Shown one piece after another: positions 57,509 to 64,000 of a DNA stretch of 64,000 bases. Below the pieces are notes generated by a model. It was not told the origin of the DNA, did not search any database, and saw only the letters and a list, made by a program, of their open reading frames with translations. The DNA comes from CAVQZA01 sp963718355. Lineage in GTDB: Bacteria > Actinomycetota > Thermoleophilia > Gaiellales > Gaiellaceae. How positions within the stretch are numbered: the first letter of the stretch is position 1; the number at the start of each line of letters is the position of its first letter. The stretch is from the NCBI GenBank assembly GCA_963718355.1, contig CAVQZA010000004.1:372001-436000 (forward strand). Reading direction: 5' to 3'. Made by a program: the position numbers and the translations under genes.

Positions 57509-59823
57509 TCGAGTGACTTGAGCGCCGCGGCCAGCCGCTGGCGCGTCGTGAGGACGCCGGCGAAGAGGTCGCCGTGCTCGCCGACGCGCCGCAGCACCTC
57601 GTCCATCGTGAACGCGGCCGGGTCGAGCGACGCATCGACCTCGTCCCAGGCGAGCGGCGTCGACACCTGCGCTCCGGCGCGCGGGCGCACCGAGTAGACC
57701 GTCGCCACCGTCTTCCCTTCGCCGTTCTGATTCGCGTCGATCAGCACGCCGCGGCGCTTCGCCTTCACCCACTGCGTCGTCGCGAGCTTCGGGTGCGCGC
57801 GCTCGATCGCGCCCGCGACGATGCCGGCGAAGCGGCGGGTGTCGTCGTAGGTCGAGCGGCGCTCGATCGGCACCAGCACGTGCATCCCACGCGAGCCGCT
57901 CGTCTTCGGGAACGAGACGAGCCCGAGCGCATCGAGCGCCTGCTTGACGAGCAGCGCCACCTCGACGGTCTCGGCGAAGCCGACTCCTTCGGACGGGTCG
58001 AGATCGAACAGCACCCAGTCGGGACGGTGCGGACTGTCGATCCGCGAGTACCACGTGTTGAGGTCGATGCAGCCCATGTTGACCATCCAGAGCAGCGCGA
58101 GCTCGTCGTTGACGATCGGGTAGTCGATCAGCCGCCTCTCGCCGTCGCGTGAGGTCGCCGGATACGGGAAGCGCGGGATCCACTCGGGCATCCCCTTCGG
58201 CGCGTCCTTCTGGAAGAAATGCTTGCCCTGCCAGCCGTCGGGAAACCGCTTCATCGTGAACGGACGGTTACGGAGGTGCGGCACGACGACCGGCGCGATC
58301 GCACGGTAATAGGCGAGCAGGTCGCCCTTCGCGATGCCCTCCTCGGCCCAGAACGGCTTGTCGAGATTGGACAGCTTGAGCACGCGGGTGCCCTTGCGGA
58401 GCTCCGTCGGCAGCGGCTCCTCGGCGCGCACCTCGGCGGCGGCTTTGTCCTCGCGCAGGCCGAGGTAGCGCGGCGCGCGGAGGTGCCGGTCGTGAGTCCA
58501 CTCGGCGAACTCGACCTGCGCGACCAGCACCGGCTCGACCCAGACGACGCCGCCGCGTTTCACCTTCGGCAGCTTCGGCACCTCCGGAAACGGCGTCGTC
58601 TTGCGCTCGAGCGGCCGCAGCAGCCCCATCAGCCGGTCGAGCTCCGCGTCGCTGAAGCCGGTGCCGGCATTACCGACGTACCGGAGCGCGCCGCCCTCGT
58701 GGACGCCGAGCACGAGCGCGCCGAGCGAGCCCTCGCGCCTCCCCTGCCCGCGCGTGTAGCCGGCGACGACGAACTCCTGGCTCTGCTCGGTCTTCACCTT
58801 CACCCAGTCTCGGCTCCGCCTCTGGGTATAGCGCGAGTCGGCGCGCTTGGCCACGATCCCCTCGAGCCCCTGCTCCTTCGCCGCCGCGAGCAGCGCTGCG
58901 CCGTCGTCGAAGGCCGCGGAGAGTCGTATCGTCGCGTTCGCGTCCAGCAGCGCATCGAGCCGCGCGCGACGCTCCGAGAGCGGCAGCCCGACTACCGGCT
59001 CGCCTTCGATCTCGAGCACGTCGAAAAGGTAGTAGACGAGCGCGCCGGAGCCCTGCTGCATCGCCGAGAAGCTCGGCCGGCCCTGCTCGTCGAGCGCGCA
59101 GACCTCGCCGTCCAGCACGCAGTCCGAGGTGCGCAGCGCCGCCGGCAGCGCCCGCGCGACCGGCTCGAAGCGCTCCGTGAGGTCGTTGCCGTTCCGGCTC
59201 GTCAACGACACCTCGCCGGCCCGCACACGCGCAAGCGCGCGGAACCCGTCCCACTTCACCTCGAACAGCCAGCCCTCGCCCGCCGGGGGGTCCTTGGCGA
59301 GCGTGGCGAGCATCGGCGTGTAGTCCCGGCGCGCCGCGGGTGGCTCGTCGCCGCCGTGCTTGCGGATCACGAGCCAGTTCTTCGGGTCACCGCCGAGCTT
59401 GGCCGGCACGAGCGTCCAGAGGCCCTCGAGCCGCTCGCCGTGGAGGTGGACGGTCAGGCCGCCGTCGCGCTTCTCCTCGACGAGCTCGTAGGTGCCTCGA
59501 TCCCAGATCTCGACCTTCCCCGCGCCGTACTGGCCGGCCGGGATCTCGCCCTCGAAGGAGCCGTAGTCGAGCGGGTGATCCTCGACGTGCACCGCGAGCA
59601 CGCGCTGTCCGGGCTCGAGCGGCAGCCCCTTCGGCACCGCCCAGCTCGCGAGCACCCCGTCCCGCTCGAGGCGGAAGTCGTAATGAAGGCTGCGCGCGGC
59701 ATGGCGCTGGACGACGAACACGAGCGATTTCCCGCTCCCGGCGCCCCCGAACGGCTCCGGCGTCGCCTTCGGGTCGCGCTTGCGCTTGTACTCGCTCAGC
59801 TTCGGGGTTACGGACCGGGGCAA
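57505..59823 (-). CDS. ligD: Bacterial NHEJ DNA ligase D (PE-LIG-POL)
   Basis: Multifunctional end-joining enzyme, 772 aa. Order: 3'-phosphoesterase (1-165; V-Q-R-H-A-A-R-S-L-H-Y-D-F-R-L-E near 40), ATP ligase (about 170-460; K-x-D-G as F-E-V-K-W-D-G-F near 190), polymerase/primase (about 480-772; D-L-D-P near 630). This is the Pseudomonas order, not the Mycobacterium POL-PE-LIG order. No Ku in the window. The only conventional start is TTG at 59823, lying inside a hairpin arm. Confidence 0.93.
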   Translation of the reverse strand: MPRSVTPKLSEYKRKRDPKATPEPFGGAGSGKSLVFVVQRHAARSLHYDFRLERDGVLASWAVPKGLPLEPGQRVLAVHVEDHPLDYGSFEGEIPAGQYGAGKVEIWDRGTYELVEEKRDGGLTVHLHGERLEGLWTLVPAKLGGDPKNWLVIRKHGGDEPPAARRDYTPMLATLAKDPPAGEGWLFEVKWDGFRALARVRAGEVSLTSRNGNDLTERFEPVARALPAALRTSDCVLDGEVCALDEQGRPSFSAMQQGSGALVYYLFDVLEIEGEPVVGLPLSERRARLDALLDANATIRLSAAFDDGAALLAAAKEQGLEGIVAKRADSRYTQRRSRDWVKVKTEQSQEFVVAGYTRGQGRREGSLGALVLGVHEGGALRYVGNAGTGFSDAELDRLMGLLRPLERKTTPFPEVPKLPKVKRGGVVWVEPVLVAQVEFAEWTHDRHLRAPRYLGLREDKAAAEVRAEEPLPTELRKGTRVLKLSNLDKPFWAEEGIAKGDLLAYYRAIAPVVVPHLRNRPFTMKRFPDGWQGKHFFQKDAPKGMPEWIPRFPYPATSRDGERRLIDYPIVNDELALLWMVNMGCIDLNTWYSRIDSPHRPDWVLFDLDPSEGVGFAETVEVALLVKQALDALGLVSFPKTSGSRGMHVLVPIERRSTYDDTRRFAGIVAGAIERAHPKLATTQWVKAKRRGVLIDANQNGEGKTVATVYSVRPRAGAQVSTPLAWDEVDASLDPAAFTMDEVLRRVGEHGDLFAGVLTTRQRLAAALKSLD

Positions 59824-59836
59824 ATGCGGTGCATTT
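59822..59836. repeat. Hairpin at the ligD start codon
   Basis: AAATGC-GGT-GCATTT, a perfect 6-base stem and 3-base loop. The ligD TTG start (59823-59821) sits at the base of one arm. Base pairing in the mRNA could hide the start codon. The AT-rich stretch 59822-59904 stands out from the GC-rich surroundings. Confidence 0.5.
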
Positions 59837-59904
59837 CTGGGTTACAAAGGTTATTCAGACCCGGGGAAAACCCTGTGGATAGTGTGGAATTCCCTGCAAA
59901 ACCG

Positions 59905-60837
59905 TTATGCGAACACGCCGAGCGAGCGGAACTTCTGTCGACGCCTTCGACGCAATTCGTCAGCGGAAAGGCCGTCCAGCTCCTCGAGCGCCTCGCGCAG
60001 GGCCTCGCCGAGCAGCCGCGCAGCCTCGTCGTGATCGGTGTGCGCGCCGCCTTCAGGCTCGGTCACGATCCCGTCGATCACGCCGAGCTCCAGGCAGTGC
60101 GCGGCGTCCGGCTTGAATGCGGCCGCCGCCTTGCGCGCCTCGCCCGCATCGCGCCACAGGATCGCTGCACAGCCTTCCGGCGAGATCACCGAGTAGATCG
60201 AGTTCTCCTGCATCAGCACCCGGTCGGCGACCGCGAGCGCGATCGCGCCGCCGGAGCCGCCCTCGCCGATGATGCAGGTCACGGTCGGGACGTTCAGCCG
60301 TGCCATCGCCGCCTGTGAGCGGGCAATCGCGCCGCCCTGGCCGTGCTGCTCGGCCGCGACGCCCGGATACGCGCCCGGCGTGTCGACGAGCGTGACGAGC
60401 GGGAAGCCGAAGCGCTCGGCCAGCGTCATCACGCGCATCGCCTTGCGATAACCCTCGGGATAGGCCATGCCGAAATTGCGCTTGGTCCGCTCGCCGATGT
60501 CACGCCCCTTCTGGTGGCCCACGAGAGCGAGCGTCCTGCCCCCGAGGCGGCCAAGCCCGGTCACGATCGCCGCGTCGTCGGCGCGGGCGCGGTCGCCGTG
60601 CAGCTCGACCCAGTCCTCGAGCAGGCGCTCCACGTAGTCAAGCGTGTACGGGCGCTCCTGGTGGCGCGCGAGCTCGACGGAGTGCCAGATCTCCTCGTCG
60701 GTGACCTCCGCGCCGAGGCGGTCGAGCTGGCGCTCGAGCCGGCCGAGGTCGCCGGAGAGCTTGGCGCCGCCGAGTAGCTGCAGATTCTTCAACTTGCTGA
60801 GCCGCTCACGCAGCCTGAGCTCGGCCTCACCGGCCAT
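59905..60837 (-). CDS. accA: Acetyl-CoA carboxylase carboxyltransferase subunit alpha
   Basis: Carboxyltransferase alpha subunit of the first step of fatty acid synthesis, 310 aa, normal size. L-G-R-L-E-R-Q-L-D near 31, R-N-F-G-M-A-Y-P-E-G-Y-R-K-A near 119-132, D-T-P-G-A-Y-P-G near 152, G-E-G-G-S-G-G-A near 193, and I-S-P-E-G near 218. Overlaps accD by 11 bases, giving 1:1 expression. Confidence 0.94.
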   Translation of the reverse strand: MAGEAELRLRERLSKLKNLQLLGGAKLSGDLGRLERQLDRLGAEVTDEEIWHSVELARHQERPYTLDYVERLLEDWVELHGDRARADDAAIVTGLGRLGGRTLALVGHQKGRDIGERTKRNFGMAYPEGYRKAMRVMTLAERFGFPLVTLVDTPGAYPGVAAEQHGQGGAIARSQAAMARLNVPTVTCIIGEGGSGGAIALAVADRVLMQENSIYSVISPEGCAAILWRDAGEARKAAAAFKPDAAHCLELGVIDGIVTEPEGGAHTDHDEAARLLGEALREALEELDGLSADELRRRRRQKFRSLGVFA

Positions 60838-61669
60838 CGAACAGCCTCAGCAGCCGGGACAGGAGCGGCCGCAGCTCGGCGCGCGGCACGACCGCGTCGA
60901 CGTGGCCGTAACGGAGGTTCGACTCGGCGAGGCCGAAGTCGTCGGGGAGCTTCTCGCGCGTGGTCTGCTGGACGACCCGCGGACCGGCGAACGACATCAG
61001 CGCGCCGGGCTCGGCCACGATCACGTCGCCGAGGCTCGCGAAGCTCGCGAGGAGCCCGCCGGTGGTGGGATGCGCAAGGACGCTGAGCAGCGGCTGGCCC
61101 GCATCGTGCAGGTCCTCGACCGCGCAGACCGTCTTCGGCAGCTGCATCAGCGCGAGGATCCCTTCCTGCATGCGCGCGCCACCCGAGGCGGAGACCGAGA
61201 TCAGGGGCACGCCGCGCTCGGCAGCCGAGTCGCAGGCGCGGGAGAACTTCTCGCCGACCACGCTGCCCATCGAGCCGCCCATGAAGGCGAAGTCCATCAC
61301 CGCGAGCTCGATCGGATGCTCGTCGAGGGTCGCCTGGCCGATCACCATCGCGTCGCCGAGCCCCGTGGCGACCTCCGCCTCGGCCAGCCGCTCGGTGTAG
61401 GGGCGGATGTCGAAGAACCCGAGCGGATCCTCGGAGCGCAGCTCGGCCGCCTCCTCCTGGAACGAGCCTGGATCGGCGAGGTGCGCGATCCGCGCAGGCG
61501 CCCGCATCGGGAAGTGATGGCCGCAGTGCGGGCAGACCCACAGCGCCGCCTGGAGCTCGTCGTCCCGGTAGTGCGACTGGCACTTCGGGCACGTGTTCGG
61601 ATGCCGCTTCCCGTCCGATTCGGGGGGCGGCTGCTTGTGCTCGATGGAGACGTCAATACGGCTTGCCAT
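60827..61669 (-). CDS. accD: Acetyl-CoA carboxylase carboxyltransferase subunit beta
   Basis: Zinc-binding partner of AccA, 280 aa. The zinc finger reads C-P-K-C...C-P-H-C near 27-49; A-V-M-D-F-A-F-M-G-G-S-M-G near 125; S-A-S-G-G-A-R-M-Q-E-G near 158; L-A-H-P-T-T-G-G near 193. ATG at 61669; a TAAGAT element lies 16 bases upstream on the same strand. Operon accD-accA. Confidence 0.94.
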   Translation of the reverse strand: MASRIDVSIEHKQPPPESDGKRHPNTCPKCQSHYRDDELQAALWVCPHCGHHFPMRAPARIAHLADPGSFQEEAAELRSEDPLGFFDIRPYTERLAEAEVATGLGDAMVIGQATLDEHPIELAVMDFAFMGGSMGSVVGEKFSRACDSAAERGVPLISVSASGGARMQEGILALMQLPKTVCAVEDLHDAGQPLLSVLAHPTTGGLLASFASLGDVIVAEPGALMSFAGPRVVQQTTREKLPDDFGLAESNLRYGHVDAVVPRAELRPLLSRLLRLFDGR

Positions 61670-61685
61670 AGGGACCGAGGCCTTG

Positions 61686-61691
61686 ATCTTA
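61686..61691 (-). promoter_or_regulatory. Candidate -10 element of accD-accA
   Basis: TAAGAT on the minus strand, 16 bases before the accD ATG, in the 55-base gap to the arginase-like gene. With normal spacing the leader would be short (about 9 bases). Confidence 0.35.
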
Positions 61692-61724
61692 GACCGCGCG
61701 CGGGCACCTGCCGGTTGCAGTCGG

Positions 61725-62501
61725 CTACAAGCCGAGCGCCGCGGCGAAGCGCTCGAGCGCGGGAACGTTGCCGGCGTCCGGGACAAGGCCCGTAAAGCCG
61801 ACACCGAGCACCGGCGCATGCGCGCGCACATCGACGAGCAGACGTTCGACCTCCGCGACCGTCGGACCGTCCGGCTCGGGCATGAAGACGGCGACCTCGC
61901 CGGGCAGGAGCACATCGCAGTCGAGCGCCACGTATACGCCCTCGGTGCCCTCGAGCGCCCGCTTCACCGCACCCGGGCCGTGCTGGAGGCCGCTCTCCGC
62001 GAGGTACTCGACTTCGGGCGGATCGAGATTCCGGGCGCCGATGTGCGCGACGTCGCCCGGCTCGATGGTGCCGTCCTCGAGCAGGAACCGAAGCGGCATG
62101 CCCCATGCGTTGCCGGACGGCGATGAGACCGGCGTGTTGAGGTCGCCGTGCGCGTCGATCCACACCACGGCGAGCCGCTCGTGGCGCGCGGCGAGCCCCT
62201 CGATCGCGCCGATGTGCGAGCAGCAGCAGCCGCCCAGGACGAGGGGCAACTCCGGCAATGCGGCGGCGAGCGCGAAGGTCTGCTCGGCGAGCGAGTCCTC
62301 CTCGATCACAGCGGTCTCGGGATACGGCAGCGGCAGCGACGCCGCCTCGGCCATCGCCTCGCCGCCGAGCCCCCACGCGCGCGGCACGCGCACGAGCCCT
62401 GCGAGGAACTCGCGCCCGCACGAGTGGCACTGGTAATCGGTGCCGAGCGCGACCGCAGTGAACGTGTGGCAGTCGGGGCACTTCGCGCGCAGCCTGCTCA
62501 T
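61725..62501 (-). CDS. Arginase-like (ureohydrolase fold) protein with N-terminal zinc ribbon
   Basis: A 258-aa protein with two parts. Residues 8-28 form a zinc ribbon (C8-x2-C11...C25-x2-C28). The rest is an arginase/agmatinase/formiminoglutamase fold: W-I-D-A-H-G-D-L-N (D116, H118, D120) and A-L-D-C-D (D194, D196) keep the metal ligands. The first metal motif G-G-D-H-S is replaced by G-G-C-C-C-S-H (90-96), so only a shifted His is left. The true substrate is unknown. RBS AAGGAG lies 6 bases before the ATG. Confidence 0.82.
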   Translation of the reverse strand: MSRLRAKCPDCHTFTAVALGTDYQCHSCGREFLAGLVRVPRAWGLGGEAMAEAASLPLPYPETAVIEEDSLAEQTFALAAALPELPLVLGGCCCSHIGAIEGLAARHERLAVVWIDAHGDLNTPVSSPSGNAWGMPLRFLLEDGTIEPGDVAHIGARNLDPPEVEYLAESGLQHGPGAVKRALEGTEGVYVALDCDVLLPGEVAVFMPEPDGPTVAEVERLLVDVRAHAPVLGVGFTGLVPDAGNVPALERFAAALGL

Positions 62502-63403
62502 GTGAGCTCCTTCTCGTAGATATCCGCTCGCCATTCGATCCTCATCCCGACGCGTTCGTAGAGGTCGACCGCCCCGGTCTCGCTCCCGGCATCCACGCCG
62601 AGTTGGACGCGGCGCTCGCCCCGGCGCCAGAACTCGCCGAATGAGGCGTGGAGAAGGGCGACGCCCAGCCCGCGGCGGCGCCAGTCGCGGCGCACGCCGA
62701 GCGTGTTGATCCAGCCCGAGCCGAAGCGCTTGCCCGTCCCGCGCAGGATTCCGGCGACCTCGCCGTCGTCGGCCGCGAGGAGCCAGAGCGCCGGGTCGAA
62801 GTCGTCCGCCTCGATCGTGCGGCGGCGCCAGTCCTCGAACGGCTCGGGCTCGTGGTCCCAGTGGTCCATAAACGACTCCTCCAGCGCAGCGTGGAAGCCC
62901 TCAGCGTCGGCGGCCTCGAACGGCCGTAGCACGATCCCGGGCGAAACCGTCGGCTCCGGCGGCGCGCTCTCCAGGTCGATCGTCATCCGGTAGAAGCTGC
63001 GCACGGGGCGAAAGCCCTCGCTGAGAACCAGCCCGGCGGCGGCCTCGTCGCTGGTGAGGATCCCCGTGCGGACGCGCTCGGCGCGGCCGGCGGCGACCTG
63101 CTGACTGAAGCGGACGAGCTCCCGGCCGAGCCCTTGCCCCAGCCAGTCCGGGTGCACGTAGCCGTCGAAGAACGGTGCCGCGCCGCGCATCGTCAACTCG
63201 ACATAGGCGACGAACCGCTCGTCGCCCGTCTCGATCAGGCGCGAGTCGCGCTCGAGGTCGACGTCCGTCCAGAACGCCCTCACGTCGTCCGCGGAGGTGC
63301 CTCCCTCAACGCCCATCGTGACGTCGAATGCGGTGATCAGCTCGGCGATCCCGGCCGCGTCCTCGAGTTGCGCGGCGCGCGCCGTGAGCCCCGCCGGGAT
63401 CAC
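62498..63403 (-). CDS. Tandem GNAT-domain acetyltransferase
   Basis: A 301-aa protein with two GNAT folds. First half: V-H-P-D-W-L-G-Q-G-L-G-R-E-L near 82-95. Second half: V-R-R-D-W-R-R-R-G-L-G-V-A-L-L near 240-254, a proper acetyl-CoA loop, and L-Y-E-R-V-G-M near 282. MshD-like proteins have this tandem layout, but mycothiol synthase is not proven. GTG start overlaps the HAD gene stop. Confidence 0.85.
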   Translation of the reverse strand: MIPAGLTARAAQLEDAAGIAELITAFDVTMGVEGGTSADDVRAFWTDVDLERDSRLIETGDERFVAYVELTMRGAAPFFDGYVHPDWLGQGLGRELVRFSQQVAAGRAERVRTGILTSDEAAAGLVLSEGFRPVRSFYRMTIDLESAPPEPTVSPGIVLRPFEAADAEGFHAALEESFMDHWDHEPEPFEDWRRRTIEADDFDPALWLLAADDGEVAGILRGTGKRFGSGWINTLGVRRDWRRRGLGVALLHASFGEFWRRGERRVQLGVDAGSETGAVDLYERVGMRIEWRADIYEKELT

Positions 63404-64000
63404 GACGGGACGAGCTCGTCCAGCGTGGCCGGCAGCGCGGAGAGATCGGGAAGCGTCCTCGTCGCACGCGCGTCCGGCCCCTCCCCGAGCCGGTCGATCC
63501 AGACGCACGGGATCCCGAGCGCGGCGCACGGCTCGACATCGTGGAAGAGGCTTGCGCCGACGTGAACGTGGCGCGCCGGATCAGCGCCGGTCTCGGCGAA
63601 GAACGCCTCCCAGTGGCCCGGCGCGGGCTTGTACGAGCCGATCGCGGAGGCGACGATCTTCAGCTCGACCGGGACACCGACGTTCGCAAGCGACGCGTCG
63701 AGGAAGTCCGGATCCGTGTTCGAGAGCACCGCAATCTGCCAGCCGCGCGCTCGCAGCTCCTCCAGCGAGGCGCGCACCTCGGGGAACGCGGGCCAGACCG
63801 GCAGCGAGCGCCACAGCGCGTCGGCCTCGCCGTTCAGCGCGACGCCCTCCTCGGCGGCGAGCGTCTCGAGCGAGCGCGTCAGCACGTCGCGATACGTCGG
63901 CGTCGGCGACTCGGCCTGGAGCTCCGGCTCGACCTCGTGGTAGCGGGCGAGCAGCCGCGACGCGGCCTCGGCCCCGAAGAGCCGCTCGAGCTGTGCGCGC
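63400..64000 (-). CDS. HAD-superfamily hydrolase (partial, runs off the window)
   Basis: The frame is open to the right edge, so the 5' end with the first Asp motif is missing. Visible: V-L-S-N-T-D (motif II), K-P-A-P (motif III Lys, in G-S-Y-K-P-A-P), and H-V-G-A-S-L-F-H-D-V-E-P (motif IV). The upstream part R-Y-H-E-V-E-P-E-L-Q is typical of (S)-2-haloacid dehalogenase-like HADs. Function uncertain. Confidence 0.85.
   Translation of the reverse strand, partial: RAQLERLFGAEAASRLLARYHEVEPELQAESPTPTYRDVLTRSLETLAAEEGVALNGEADALWRSLPVWPAFPEVRASLEELRARGWQIAVLSNTDPDFLDASLANVGVPVELKIVASAIGSYKPAPGHWEAFFAETGADPARHVHVGASLFHDVEPCAALGIPCVWIDRLGEGPDARATRTLPDLSALPATLDELVPS

Noticed and set aside
59874..59882. 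DnaA-box-like sequence (CTATCCACA on the minus strand) in an AT-rich gap
   Set aside because: Only one such site is present, with no cluster of boxes and no dnaA, dnaN or gyr genes nearby, so it is not an origin.

Overview
The window is about 70% G+C, densely packed and almost free of intergenic DNA. GTG and TTG starts are common, and most operon genes overlap by four bases (ATGA/GTGA). With a caa3-type oxidase, a PE-LIG-POL LigD, an ECF sigma factor of the DGPF-linked (ECF42-like) group and many apparently leaderless genes, it looks like chromosomal DNA of a deep-branching actinobacterium, most likely Thermoleophilia (Gaiellales/Solirubrobacterales). That placement is inference from gene content. 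I see no insertion sequence, prophage, integrase or CRISPR array.

Layout: 50-3590 (-) holds an A2-type caa3 cytochrome oxidase (coxB-coxA-coxC). 3658-8010 (+) holds a secreted glycoside-hydrolase-like protein, an MFS pump, and a cassette of YedY-like molybdoenzyme, FAD reductase and DUF6510 protein. 8142-16723 has a PfkB kinase diverging from a tightly coupled catabolic operon: LarA-like (DUF2088) protein, tiny Cys-x2-Cys protein, three-subunit molybdenum hydroxylase, acyl-CoA ligase, enoyl-CoA hydratase and VOC protein. 16720-21370 holds a sigma factor, three alpha/beta hydrolases and a redoxin. A tRNA-Lys(CTT) follows.

21628-33704 is a surface-glycan region. It has UDP-HexNAc 2-epimerase, nucleotide-sugar dehydrogenase, WlbA/WbpB-like oxidoreductase and hexapeptide acyltransferase (a UDP-ManNAc(3NAc)A-like pathway), then a subtilisin, a SpoIID-like protein, and dTDP-rhamnose genes (rfbB; rfbA-rfbC-rfbD). 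33747-42493 holds a thioesterase, DJ-1/PfpI protein, lipoprotein/42-aa peptide/MMPL operon, M23 peptidase with two half-size TauE/SafE proteins, trehalose phosphatase, YbjQ protein and a PLP decarboxylase. 42490-49238 holds PolX, a polyprenol-phosphate mannosyltransferase, a thioredoxin, and a TPP-riboswitch-led thiD-thiM-thiE-thiL operon ending in a lone ABC permease.

49264-64000 holds an MrfA-like helicase, a secreted phosphoesterase, the DGPF/ECF pair with its own TGTCGA/CGTC promoter, an NDH-2-like dehydrogenase, GNAT proteins, LigD, accD-accA, an arginase-like protein with a zinc ribbon, a tandem GNAT protein and a HAD hydrolase running off the right edge.

The points most worth following are the LarA/molybdenum-hydroxylase operon, the recurring TAnnnT motif 6-9 bases before start codons, the habit of convergent genes sharing a CTAG double stop, and several small or split genes. 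All family calls were made by reading; no database search was run.
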